DNA of 64,000 bases from the NCBI RefSeq assembly GCF_000763295.1, contig NZ_JRJE01000032.1:310001-374000 (forward strand), given 5' to 3'. Below the pieces are notes generated by a model. The model saw only the letters and a program-made list of their open reading frames with translations. It made no database searches and had not been told where the DNA came from. The position numbers were made by a program, and so were the translations under genes. Shown one piece after another: positions 52,737 to 61,286 of this stretch. Origin of the DNA: Thalassospira australica. GTDB taxonomy: Bacteria > Pseudomonadota > Alphaproteobacteria > Rhodospirillales > Thalassospiraceae. Each line of letters begins with the position of its first letter. Positions within the stretch are counted from its first letter, which is position 1.

Positions 52737-53852
52737 TTAGGCCCCGGCAGGCTTGAGCTGCGGCTGTTTGGCCTGTGCACAGGAATGTTCATCCGGGCAC
52801 CACCAACCACGCGTTTCCACGCTGTTATCATCCGATCCTTTTTCATCAAGCTCGGACTGGGTTTGTTTTACAACCGAAACGAGCCCGTTGATGAACTTCG
52901 GATGGGAACATACCGTGCGGACCCGCTCGTAAACCGGGACATGCTTTTCTTCAGCCAGTTCACCATATTCGATATCAAGCTCGACCAGGGTTTCCGAATG
53001 TTCGGTAACAAAGGCAATCGGCACCACAACAAGGGCTTTGCCTTCTTTGCCGGCCCGTTCGATCTCATCCTCGGTCGAGGGGCCGATCCATTCCATTGGA
53101 CCCACCCGGCTTTGATAGCAAACATTCCAGTCAAGGCCTTCGATCGCCATCTTCTCGACCACGGCGGCCGATGTTTTTTCGATCTGTGACTGATAGGGAT
53201 CACCACGCTTGGTGATCACGGCCTTGGGCACCCCATGGGCAGAAAACAGGATACGGGGCGCATCAATGCCAAGTTCGGTCGCCTTGGCCAGCGCACGTTC
53301 ATAGCCCGCCTTGATCATTTCCGCCGATGCATCAACAAATCCCGGATTGGTCGGATAGCAACACGCCGTCTTGATGGGCGAGGTCAAACCAACCTTGGCA
53401 CAGGCCCGTTTCCAGTCCTTGACCGATGATCCGCTGGTTGTCGTTGAAAACTGCGGATAAAGCGGCAGCAGGATTTGTTCATCTGCCCCCCATGCCTTGA
53501 CCTCGGCCGCGGTGTCATCGGCAAACGGTTTCCAATAGCGCATGGCAATGAAGCAACGGTTTTCATAACCGTCATCTTCACCGTTCAGCGCAACTTGCAG
53601 GGCATCAGCCTGCTCCTGGGTCAGTTCCAGAAGCGGCGATTTTCCGCCGATATGACCATAAATCTCGCGCGCAATCGGTGCACGACGCCGTGAAATCAGC
53701 TTTGCCAGCAGGAACCGAAACGGATTGGGCAGGCTGATGATCGCCGGATCATTAAACAGGTTGAACAAAAAGGGTTCGACGGCTTCCGGACTGTCCGGAC
53801 CCCCCAGATTGAAAAGAACAATGGCGCGTTTCTTGTGCGTCGTTTCCGACAT
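52737..53852 (-). CDS. hemH: Ferrochelatase
   Basis: 371-residue enzyme that inserts iron into protoporphyrin IX. Family landmarks: IVLFNLGGPDSPEAVEPFLF, FMAIRYW-like FIAMRYWKPF, ILFSAHGVPKAVI with the catalytic histidine, and IAFVTEHSETLVELDIEYGE. The tail WWCPDEHSCAQ holds two of several cysteines; some bacterial ferrochelatases bind a [2Fe-2S] cluster there, but this is not shown. AAGGA precedes ATG 53852. It lies between hemE and hemJ on the same strand. Confidence 0.97.
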   Translation of the reverse strand: MSETTHKKRAIVLFNLGGPDSPEAVEPFLFNLFNDPAIISLPNPFRFLLAKLISRRRAPIAREIYGHIGGKSPLLELTQEQADALQVALNGEDDGYENRCFIAMRYWKPFADDTAAEVKAWGADEQILLPLYPQFSTTTSGSSVKDWKRACAKVGLTSPIKTACCYPTNPGFVDASAEMIKAGYERALAKATELGIDAPRILFSAHGVPKAVITKRGDPYQSQIEKTSAAVVEKMAIEGLDWNVCYQSRVGPMEWIGPSTEDEIERAGKEGKALVVVPIAFVTEHSETLVELDIEYGELAEEKHVPVYERVRTVCSHPKFINGLVSVVKQTQSELDEKGSDDNSVETRGWWCPDEHSCAQAKQPQLKPAGA

Positions 53853-54057
53853 TTGGCTATCCTTCATGGCAGATCGCTTAAACGACCGGTTCCCGATAAA
53901 CCAGCCATCACCTCGTGGATCAACCCGTTCCGCTGCGGCCTATTTTGATCAAACAGGTCCAAAGCGCAACGCGTTTAACCCAATATACGCATTGAATTTT
54001 TCAATCGATTTGATTGATTTCAAAAATCACAAAATAAAATGCCGAAATTTCCGACAT

Positions 54058-55098
54058 TTATCCTTTGTAGTTGCGAATAAACTCAACCAGCTGACCAACA
54101 TGTTCCGGCGGTGTTTCCGGGGTAATGCCATGGCCAAGGTTAAAGATGAACGGCCCTTTGCCCAGGGTATCAAGAATGCGTTTGGTTTCATCAAACATCG
54201 CATCCCCGCCCGTGATCAGCAGCATCGGATCCAGATTGCCCTGCACGGGACCAAGCGGTTGAAGATTTTCGACGACCCAGTCGAGTTTAACCCCACTATC
54301 AAGGCCAACCGCAGTGACACCGGTTTTTTGTTTGAAATCCACCAGATGCAAACCGCATCCGCGCGGGAAGCCAATAATCGGCAGATCCGGGTGAACTGCA
54401 CGCAAATTGGCAACGATCTGTTTGGTCGGTTCAATCACCCAGCGATTAAACCCGGTTTCGGACAAAACCCCGCCCCAGGTTTCAAACAGCTGAATGCATT
54501 CTGCTCCCGCTTCAACCTGTTTGAGCAAGTACTGCGTGGTTGCCTCGATCACGATGTCGATCATCTGACCAAAGCCAACCGGATCGCCATAGGCAAAGCG
54601 ACGGATATTGGCAAAGTCCTTGGACCCTTTGCCCTCGACCATATAGGTCGCGACCGTCCAGGGTGCCCCGGCAAAACCGATCAGCGACGTATGGGCCGGA
54701 ATGGCACTTGAAAGCTTTGAAACCGTCTCATAGATCGGGCCAAGCGTGTCATGAATGCCTTCAATTGAAAGCTTGCCAAGGCCTGAAGCATCTCTGATGG
54801 CCTCAAGCTGTGGGCCTTCTCCCTGCTTGAAGGCCAAATGCTGTCCAAGTGCTTGTGGTATAACGAGGATGTCGGAGAACAATATTGCCGCATCGAAGTC
54901 ATAGCGCCTGAGCGGCTGCAACGTAACTTCGCAGGCAAGATCGGGATTATAGCAAAGATCAAGGAACGATCCGGCCTCGCCACGGGTTGCGCGGTATTCC
55001 GGCAGATATCGACCTGCTTGGCGCATCAGCCAGATTGGCGGAACAGAAAGGGTTTCGCCATTCAAGGCACGCAAGAAAGTCTTTGTAGGGTTGGGCAT
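54058..55098 (-). CDS. hemE: Uroporphyrinogen decarboxylase
   Basis: 346-residue enzyme that decarboxylates uroporphyrinogen III to coproporphyrinogen III. Features: [21 protein letters not shown] with the substrate-binding arginines, [40 protein letters not shown], and [20 protein letters not shown] near the end. AGGAAACCAA precedes the ATG. It is the first gene on the left side of the presumed replication origin, transcribed away from it, as in Caulobacter and Rickettsia. Confidence 0.98.
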   Translation of the reverse strand: MPNPTKTFLRALNGETLSVPPIWLMRQAGRYLPEYRATRGEAGSFLDLCYNPDLACEVTLQPLRRYDFDAAILFSDILVIPQALGQHLAFKQGEGPQLEAIRDASGLGKLSIEGIHDTLGPIYETVSKLSSAIPAHTSLIGFAGAPWTVATYMVEGKGSKDFANIRRFAYGDPVGFGQMIDIVIEATTQYLLKQVEAGAECIQLFETWGGVLSETGFNRWVIEPTKQIVANLRAVHPDLPIIGFPRGCGLHLVDFKQKTGVTAVGLDSGVKLDWVVENLQPLGPVQGNLDPMLLITGGDAMFDETKRILDTLGKGPFIFNLGHGITPETPPEHVGQLVEFIRNYKG

Positions 55099-55780
55099 TT
55101 GGTTTCCTGTTCGTCTGTCCCGATCGCATTATTGTCTGGTTCCGGGCTCTGACCCGAACGCTGGACCCAGTTTTGAAATCCCGTGAATTTTGTCCTGTGA
55201 CCTGTGCCAGGACGTTTTCCACGTTCTGCCTAACAAAACCTTATTTAATAAAAAAGGATGTTGTTTGTAGGTGGTTCCCTGTGGATAACAGGGATTAAAT
55301 TTAGTGCACAGCTTATTCACATTCCGACTCGGGAAAAATGATTCATCTCAATCCGACTTGGGGAAAACTGTGTACGACTCCGAACGACTCTCAGACTCTT
55401 CCTTGGGAAAAGCCGATTTTGAATAATGGGGATAAGGTGAATAAGTCTGGTTTTTGCCATGTTATCCCTGCTATTACGGGAAAAAATAATGACTTATCCC
55501 GGTCTGGATAGAGCCTTTGAGAAAGTTTGTATTAAGGGGAGGATAAATCCTGTGGAAAAAATCGGGTCGGAGTCGCTCCCGTTATCCACAATTATCCACA
55601 GGGCCGACTCCGTGCATCTAACTTTGGGTTGGGTCTATAAACCTTATCCATCCGGGTAGTGATCGAAATTTCGAACGGCCAAAAGGACGTTTGAAGAAAG
55701 TTTGAAAAATCGCTTGGTGCGCAAAAAGTGGATAAAAACCGCTTGCACTTGCAATATGTGGTCAATGAAACGGGCAGGGC
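55099..55780. other. Chromosomal replication origin (oriC)
   Basis: A 682-base gap between hemE and ppsR with no gene. Perfect DnaA boxes ttatccaca at 55582-55590 and 55592-55600, tgtggataa at 55280-55288, and near matches at 55313-55321 and 55727-55735. AT-rich stretch 55231-55267 could be the unwinding element. GGGAAAA repeats lie at 55331, 55361, 55405 and 55478. Seven GANTC sites lie within 55326-55610. The hemE-origin-ppsR order matches known alphaproteobacterial origins. No CtrA-type TTAA-N7-TTAA was seen. Confidence 0.88.
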
Positions 55781-56605
55781 ATGGTCGGAGAAGATAAAAT
55801 ATTCCATCTTCATCTGGTTTCGGACTCAACCGGCGAGACGGTTGACGGCATTGCCCGTGCCTGCATTGCGCAATTTCCCGATGTTCGGGCCCATGAACAT
55901 GTCTGGTCACTGATTCGCACCGATGCGCAGCTTGCCCGCGTATTGGCCGATATTGAACGCAATCCCGGTATTGTTCTTTACACCGTTTTTGACAGCAACA
56001 TTCGCCGCAAGCTTGAAGAAGGCTGCCGCAGGCTTCAGGTGCCCCATAGCCATGTGCTTGATAACACCATCACGATGATGGCCGGTTATCTTGGGCAACA
56101 ATCGCACGGCCGCACCGGTGCGCTTCATAAAATGGACGAAGAATATTTCAGCCGGATCGAGGCCATTGATTACACGCTTTCGCATGACGACGGGCAATCG
56201 GGCTGGGATCTGGAAGAAGCCGATGTTGTGATTGTCGGTGTTTCACGCACCTCAAAAACCCCGACCTCGGTCTATCTGGCCAATCGTGGGATCAAAACCG
56301 CCAATATTCCCTTTGTGCCGGGCTGTCCCTTGCCCCCGGAACTTGATCAGTTGAAAAACCCGATTGTGGTCGGTCTGATCAAGGATGTTGATCAGCTTGT
56401 TTCAATCCGTAAAAACCGTCTGCGCCAGATCGAACGCGGCGAGGGAGGCGATTACGTTGATCCGGTTGCGGTGCGCGATGAAGTCCATCAGGCGCGGCGT
56501 TACTTTACCGAACGCGGCTGGAAGATCATTAATGTGACCCGCCGTTCCATCGAAGAAACCGCGGCGATCATCTTATCAACCATGTATGACCGACGCGGAC
56601 ATTAA
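55781..56605 (+). CDS. ppsR: PEP synthase/PPDK regulatory kinase-phosphatase (DUF299)
   Basis: 274 residues. The P-loop-like GVSRTSKTPTSVYLANRG and the N-terminal FHLHLVSDSTGETVDGIARA are diagnostic of the DUF299 family, which uses ADP to phosphorylate a threonine of pyruvate phosphate dikinase or PEP synthetase and reverses this with phosphate. Which dikinase it controls is not visible. It is the first gene right of the presumed origin, running away from it. Maf follows after 28 bases. Confidence 0.96.
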   Translation: MVGEDKIFHLHLVSDSTGETVDGIARACIAQFPDVRAHEHVWSLIRTDAQLARVLADIERNPGIVLYTVFDSNIRRKLEEGCRRLQVPHSHVLDNTITMMAGYLGQQSHGRTGALHKMDEEYFSRIEAIDYTLSHDDGQSGWDLEEADVVIVGVSRTSKTPTSVYLANRGIKTANIPFVPGCPLPPELDQLKNPIVVGLIKDVDQLVSIRKNRLRQIERGEGGDYVDPVAVRDEVHQARRYFTERGWKIINVTRRSIEETAAIILSTMYDRRGH

Positions 56606-56633
56606 TCGTCCGTAAAACAGGATATCAAGACGC

Positions 56634-57233
56634 ATGACCCATCCCCTTATTCTGGCTTCAAGCAGCAAGGCCCGTCACATGATGCTGACAAATGCCGGTG
56701 TGACCTGCGAAGCTGTGGCCTCGATGATTGACGAGGATGGCTATAAACAGTCGATGAAGGCCGAAGGGGCCAATGCCGCCGAAGCCGCCGAAACCCTCGC
56801 GGAAATGAAGGCATTGCGCATGTATCGCCAACGTCCTGATGCCATCGTCATTGCAGCTGATCAGATGCTTGAATGCAATGGGGTGTGGTTTGACAAACCA
56901 ATGGACCGTGACAATACCCGGGCCCAGCTTCTCTCACTGCGCGGTAAAAGCCACAAGCTGGTTTCGGCCGCTGTTATATATAAAGAGGGCTCGCGCATTT
57001 GGGGCACGATTGATACCGCCCATCTGACCATGCGCAATTTTACCGAAGAATGGCTCGACTGGTATCTCGATGCTGCCGGTGAAGATATATATCACTGTGT
57101 CGGCGGCTATCAGCTTGAAGGACTTGGCGCGCAGCTGTTTACCGAAATACGTGGCGATTATTTCACGGTTCTTGGCATGCCGTTGTTGCCACTGATTGGC
57201 TTCTTGCGCGATCATGGCGTCCTGAAAGCGTAA
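56634..57233 (+). CDS. Maf-family nucleotide pyrophosphatase
   Basis: 199 residues. The Maf signature LILASSSKARHMMLTNAGV is at the N terminus, with AADQMLECNGVWFDKPMDR and HKLVSAAVIYKEG following. Maf proteins hydrolyse non-canonical or methylated nucleoside triphosphates and affect septum formation. This copy has an atypical QLSLRGKSH-like motif (AQLLSLRGKSHKL) with less conserved surroundings. It lies between ppsR and aroE; a palindromic repeat pair follows its stop. Confidence 0.94.
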   Translation: MTHPLILASSSKARHMMLTNAGVTCEAVASMIDEDGYKQSMKAEGANAAEAAETLAEMKALRMYRQRPDAIVIAADQMLECNGVWFDKPMDRDNTRAQLLSLRGKSHKLVSAAVIYKEGSRIWGTIDTAHLTMRNFTEEWLDWYLDAAGEDIYHCVGGYQLEGLGAQLFTEIRGDYFTVLGMPLLPLIGFLRDHGVLKA

Positions 57234-57258
57234 TGATAGAATTGTGCCAAGCCTTGTG

Positions 57259-57332
57259 GACTCCCGCCTGCGCGGGAGTGACGGTTTTGGAAAAATCTTC
57301 GTTTGTTTCGTCATGCCCGCGCAGGCGGGCAT
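57259..57332. repeat. REP/BIME-like palindromic repeat pair between maf and aroE
   Basis: ctcccgcctgcgcgggag (57261-57278), flanked by gga and tgacgg, followed by gcccgcgcaggcgggc (57315-57330) preceded by cgtcat. The second unit is close to the reverse complement of the first. The same two-unit layout occurs after hisE (21441-21522), so these are dispersed extragenic palindromes. Confidence 0.75.
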
Positions 57333-57407
57333 CCATGCGGATTGACGCATCATCTAAAACAGAATGAAAACCGAAAAAAACACCTTTCAGGCAGGAAACA
57401 TCACGCA

Positions 57408-58274
57408 ATGACCCCGCGAAATCCTTATCGCACCCTGTCCGGAACGTCGCGCCTTGCTGGTGTGATGGGCTGGCCGGTATCACATTCCAAATCGCCGCGC
57501 TTGCAAGGTTACTGGTTGGCGAAATATGGCGTTGATGGCAGTTACATGCCGCTGCCTGTGGCACCGGAAAACTTTGCAGATGCGCTGAAATCACTGAAAA
57601 ATCTTGGGTTTTCCGGGGTGAATGTCACCATCCCGCATAAGGAAAACACACTTGCGCATTGTGATCAGCTTTCTGATCGCGCCAAGCGGATCGGGGCGGT
57701 CAATACCGTTACATTTTCCGAAGATGGCCTGATTTTGGGTGATAATACCGATGGTTTCGGCTTCATTGAAAACCTGCGTCAAAATGCGCCAGACACTGCC
57801 TTTGCCAGCGGTCCGGCGGTGGTTTTGGGGGCAGGCGGGGCGTGTCGCGCCATTCTGGTGGCCTTGCTTGATGAAGGCTGCCCGGAAATTCGTCTGACAA
57901 ACCGGACCCGCAAACGGGCCGAAGACCTCGCGACCGAGATCAATGATCCGAGAATCAAGATTGTCGACTGGCCGATTGAACCCGCTGCGCTTTCTGATGC
58001 TTCCCTTGTTGTGAACACCACAAGCCTTGGCATGGTCGGCCAGCCAAAACTTGAAATCGATCTTGCCGGTTTGCCGCAAACCGCCCTTGTGACCGATATT
58101 GTCTATGCACCCTTGATGACCGATCTTTTGTGCCAGGCGCATGATCGTGGCAATCTGGTTGTCGATGGTCTGGGCATGTTGCTGCATCAGGCCCGGCCGG
58201 GGTTCCATCGTTGGTTCGGCATCGACCCGGAAGTAACCCAGGACCTGCGCGACTTCGTCCTTTCATCTGATTAA
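57408..58274 (+). CDS. aroE: Shikimate 5-dehydrogenase
   Basis: 288-residue NADPH enzyme reducing 3-dehydroshikimate in aromatic amino acid synthesis. Features: GVMGWPVSHSKSPRLQGYW, SGVNVTIPHKENTLAHCD with the catalytic lysine, GDNTDGFGFIENL, VLGAGGACRAILVALL (cofactor loop), NRTRKRAEDLA and DGLGMLLHQARPGFHRWFG. ATG 57408 has AGGA upstream. It is part of the origin-proximal ppsR-maf-aroE-coaE-dnaQ group conserved in alphaproteobacteria. Confidence 0.97.
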   Translation: MTPRNPYRTLSGTSRLAGVMGWPVSHSKSPRLQGYWLAKYGVDGSYMPLPVAPENFADALKSLKNLGFSGVNVTIPHKENTLAHCDQLSDRAKRIGAVNTVTFSEDGLILGDNTDGFGFIENLRQNAPDTAFASGPAVVLGAGGACRAILVALLDEGCPEIRLTNRTRKRAEDLATEINDPRIKIVDWPIEPAALSDASLVVNTTSLGMVGQPKLEIDLAGLPQTALVTDIVYAPLMTDLLCQAHDRGNLVVDGLGMLLHQARPGFHRWFGIDPEVTQDLRDFVLSSD

Positions 58275-58349
58275 GATCACGGACGTAATCCAAATCAAGT
58301 GAATTATAAACCTGATCGGGTTTAAGTACCAAACATCCGGGGAACCATT

Positions 58350-58799
58350 GTGCCGTCTGAAGAACTGATGATACGTCGGGCAAAGTCACAAGATGCAGAT
58401 GCCTTGGCGCAATGCATTGATGCCGCCTATGCCAGATATCAGGGCAAGATTACCGATCTGCCGCCTGTTTCTGAAGGATGTGATTTGGAAATCGCAACCA
58501 ACCAGGTCTGGGTCGTGGTGCGCGATGACAAAATCATTGCCGGGTTGGTCCTGGTCGCACGTGAGGACGAGATGAAGCTTGCAAATCTGGCGGTACACCC
58601 ATCCCATGGCGGGCAGGGGATCGGCCGCAAATTGATCGATCTTGCCGAGCGGGAGGCACACCGGCAGGGATACGGCGAAATCAGCCTGAATACACATGTT
58701 CAGATGCCTGATAATATCGATCTTTATCAGCACCTTGGTTGGCGCGTAATCATGCGTAAGGACAATACTGTTTCCATGCGCAAAACCATCACACAGTAA
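58350..58799 (+). CDS. GNAT-family N-acetyltransferase
   Basis: 149 residues: LMIRRAKSQDADALAQCIDA, MKLANLAVHPSHGGQGIGRKLIDLAE with the acetyl-CoA loop, and ISLNTHVQMPDNIDLYQHLGW at the end. The start is GTG 58350 with GGGGA six bases before it. Substrate unknown. It is inserted between aroE and coaE, which are usually neighbours near alphaproteobacterial origins, and may be a later addition. Confidence 0.9.
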   Translation: MPSEELMIRRAKSQDADALAQCIDAAYARYQGKITDLPPVSEGCDLEIATNQVWVVVRDDKIIAGLVLVAREDEMKLANLAVHPSHGGQGIGRKLIDLAEREAHRQGYGEISLNTHVQMPDNIDLYQHLGWRVIMRKDNTVSMRKTITQ

Positions 58800-58860
58800 C
58801 AGCCTTCGGGGAAGTCAGTGCGATGGTTCGCACCCGGATCAGACATGTTTGGTACATAAA

Positions 58861-59445
58861 ATGGTGATACTGGGCTTAACCGGTTCTATCGGAATGGGAA
58901 AATCAACCGCAGCCAGGATGTTTCGATACCTTGGTGTGCCGGTCCATGATGCCGATGCAACCAATCATTTTTTGATGGCACCGGGCGGTGTGGCATTTGC
59001 GCCGCTTTCACAGGCCTTTCCCGATGTGATCCGTGATGGACGGGTGGATCGTCAGCTTTTGGGCAAAAAGGTCTTTGCCAATCCAGATCTGCTCAAACAG
59101 CTTGAAGCCATCATGCACCCCCTGATTCGGTCTGCCGAAAACCGGTTTTTGCGCAATCAGCAACGCCTTGGCCGCAAACTGGTTGTTCTCGACATTCCGC
59201 TTTTATACGAAACCACCGGTGAAACACGCTGTCATCATGTTGCGGTTGTTTCAGCTCCGGGGTTTATTCAACGCCAGCGTGTTCTTTCGCGAGAAGGGAT
59301 GACGGATGAAAAATTTTCCGCCATTCTATCGAAACAGATGCCCGATATCGAAAAGCGAAAGCGCGCAGATTTCATCATTCCAACCGGGTTGGGACGCGCG
59401 GTCACTTTTCAGTATATTCAAGGCATTGTTGATCAATTGACGTGA
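58861..59445 (+). CDS. coaE: Dephospho-CoA kinase
   Basis: 194 residues. Walker A is VILGLTGSIGMGKSTAARMF; the acceptor region FRYLGVPVHDADATNHFLMA and LLYETTGETRCHHVAVV with the lid segment IQRQRVLSREGMTDEKFSAIL fit CoaE, which performs the last step of coenzyme A synthesis. ATG 58861 is preferred; a TTG at 58849 adds four residues. The ribosome site is weak. dnaQ follows after 18 bases. Confidence 0.96.
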   Translation: MVILGLTGSIGMGKSTAARMFRYLGVPVHDADATNHFLMAPGGVAFAPLSQAFPDVIRDGRVDRQLLGKKVFANPDLLKQLEAIMHPLIRSAENRFLRNQQRLGRKLVVLDIPLLYETTGETRCHHVAVVSAPGFIQRQRVLSREGMTDEKFSAILSKQMPDIEKRKRADFIIPTGLGRAVTFQYIQGIVDQLT

Positions 59446-59463
59446 ATACTGGACCTTTAATAC

Positions 59464-60177
59464 ATGCGCGAGATTGTGCTTGATACCGAGACCACCGGCC
59501 TTGATCCCTATGCAGACCACAGGCTTGTGGAGATCGGCTGTATCGAGCTGATCAACCACATGCCGACCGGGCGCCAATATCATCAATATATCAATCCCCT
59601 GCGCCCGATGCCCAAAGAGGCATTTGACGTTCACGGATTGGGCGATGATTTCCTGAAAGATCAGCCGGTCTTTGCCGAGGTTGCCGATGACTTCATCGAA
59701 TTCATTGGCGAAGATTCAGTGCTGGTCATTCACAATGCCGCCTTTGACATGAAGTTCCTCAATGCGGAACTTGAATGGCTGAACAAGCCGCGCATTGCCA
59801 TGGATCGTGCGCTTGATACCGTCCAGATGGCGCGCAAGAAATTCCCCGGCTCCCCGGTCAGCCTTGATGCGCTGTGTCGCCGGTTCAAGATCGATAACTC
59901 CAACCGTACGCTGCATGGCGCGCTGCTGGATTCCGATCTTTTGGCGCAGGTTTATCTTGAACTTCTGGGCGGCCGTCAGCATGGCCTGTCACTGGATCCC
60001 AATGCCCGAAATGCTGATGGCGATGAGGATGGCACGGGCAAACGTATTCTGGGGCCGAAATCCAATCGGCTTGAACCCCGTCCGCACGTGATCAGCGACG
60101 CAGAACTTGCCGCCCATAAGGCCTATGTCGAAAGCAAGGTCAAAGATGCCCTCTGGCTTGACAAGCAAGAGTCATAA
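59464..60177 (+). CDS. dnaQ: DNA polymerase III epsilon subunit
   Basis: 237-residue proofreading 3'-5' exonuclease. Exo I is EIVLDTETTGLDPYADHRLV; Exo II is LVIHNAAFDMKFLNAELEWL; Exo III epsilon has HGALLDSDLLAQVYLELLGG with the catalytic histidine and aspartate. Between Exo III and the C terminus is a longer linker to the alpha-binding segment. It lies at its usual place near the origin. The next gene begins two bases after its stop. Confidence 0.97.
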   Translation: MREIVLDTETTGLDPYADHRLVEIGCIELINHMPTGRQYHQYINPLRPMPKEAFDVHGLGDDFLKDQPVFAEVADDFIEFIGEDSVLVIHNAAFDMKFLNAELEWLNKPRIAMDRALDTVQMARKKFPGSPVSLDALCRRFKIDNSNRTLHGALLDSDLLAQVYLELLGGRQHGLSLDPNARNADGDEDGTGKRILGPKSNRLEPRPHVISDAELAAHKAYVESKVKDALWLDKQES

Positions 60178-60179
60178 GC

Positions 60180-61139
60180 ATGGGCAAATGGCATTGGCCA
60201 ACACGATATGTTTCGCATTTGCATGTTAAAAAGTGTGCCAATGCCATTGCCGCAACCCTGCTTTCTGCGATTGTTCAAATCGGTGCGCCGGGCATCGTTT
60301 TTGCCGAGGAACCTGAAAAATCGCAGGCATCCCGGGCCCAGAACGCATCGTCTGGCACCGTGTTTGACGAAACATATATCCTTCATCTGTCCGAAAACCC
60401 GCAGGTGCGGTCATCTGCACGACCGGAACCGGGATATTTCGACAGTCTCGCCATCGAACTTTTCGCCCAGGCAGGATTGGACGTACAAACCCTACCGCAA
60501 GAACCCTGGAAACGGCTGATGGAGCTGGCCGAACGTGAAGTCGGGCATGTGATTTATCCCACCACCCGTGTCGAAAACCGCGAAGACCTGTTTAAATGGG
60601 TCGGACCGGTCAGCCGGACAATCTGGAGACTGTATGGTTTCTCAAACCGGGGCTGGGCAGATATGGGGTTTGACTCCCTGCTTCGCGATGCACGCATCGG
60701 GGTTCTGATGGGATCAGCGCGTGAATCCTATCTGCGTCGGCGTGGGGCACAACAACTGGTTACCTTGCCACGCGAAGAACTTCTCTTGCCGATGATGTTG
60801 GCTGATCGCATCGATTTGATTGCGGTTGGTGGCAATGTCCTGCGTCATTACATTGATCAGGCAAGGGAAGAAAACCTGCTCAAAGGGGTTCCCGATATTT
60901 CCGGCGTGGTGCCTTATCGTACCTGTTATCTCTATATCGCCATTAGCGGCGATGTTCCCGATCGCGATATCACCCAATTGCAATCCACGCTTGATGACTT
61001 CAAGAAGAACGGCTTTTTTGTTGAAAACCGCCGCAAGCACGGGCTTTCGACAAATATCGACAGTTCATTTCTCCGTGCCATGCTGAACCTTGAAAACAAT
61101 GGCGTTAGTTGCGCCGATCTTGATAGGGCCAAGCCGTAA
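60180..61139 (+). CDS. Periplasmic substrate-binding protein (SBP_bac_3-like)
   Basis: 319 residues. A long N-terminal region has a hydrophobic core (AIAATLLSAIVQIGAPGIVFA) with probable signal cleavage after VFAE. The mature protein shows SLAIELFAQAGLDVQTLPQEPWKRLMELAEREVGHVIYPTTR, FKWVGPVSRTIWRLYGF and GVLMGSARESYLRRRGAQQL, the pattern of family 3 solute-binding proteins that bind amino acids or act as sensor-like receptors. No permease or ATPase gene is near. It starts two bases after the dnaQ stop. Confidence 0.85.
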   Translation: MGKWHWPTRYVSHLHVKKCANAIAATLLSAIVQIGAPGIVFAEEPEKSQASRAQNASSGTVFDETYILHLSENPQVRSSARPEPGYFDSLAIELFAQAGLDVQTLPQEPWKRLMELAEREVGHVIYPTTRVENREDLFKWVGPVSRTIWRLYGFSNRGWADMGFDSLLRDARIGVLMGSARESYLRRRGAQQLVTLPREELLLPMMLADRIDLIAVGGNVLRHYIDQAREENLLKGVPDISGVVPYRTCYLYIAISGDVPDRDITQLQSTLDDFKKNGFFVENRRKHGLSTNIDSSFLRAMLNLENNGVSCADLDRAKP

Positions 61140-61191
61140 TCACGGCAAATTTGCCCGATTGAATGTTCTTGGTCTGGACCTGTTCTCCCAA

Positions 61192-61208
61192 AATTGGTAT
61201 TACCAATT
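61192..61208. promoter_or_regulatory. LldR/PdhR-type operator upstream of lutA
   Basis: aattggtattaccaatt, a perfect palindrome matching the TTGGT-N3-ACCAA consensus of FadR-subfamily GntR regulators such as LldR and PdhR. It lies 79 bases before the lutA start. A GntR gene is not in the window. Confidence 0.75.
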
Positions 61209-61286
61209 GCATAAGATATTGGCCAAACGGACTCCCGCCCGTTTCCCCGCACCGCAATTGGCCACATGCCCGAGAGAGGATACACC

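Noticed and set aside
53725-54711. 328-codon plus-strand frame opposite hemH and hemE
   Set aside because: Antisense shadow of two well-defined heme genes.
55331-55484. GGGAAAA repeats considered as a CRISPR array
   Set aside because: Repeats are seven bases and irregularly spaced; there are no cas genes. No CRISPR array was seen in the window.
55459-55659. Small open frame inside the origin gap
   Set aside because: 66 codons crossing the DnaA boxes with no family motif; the segment has origin features instead.
55099-55780. CtrA-type sites (TTAA-N7-TTAA) in the origin
   Set aside because: Searched by eye; only single TTAA half-sites are present, not the paired pattern of Caulobacter.
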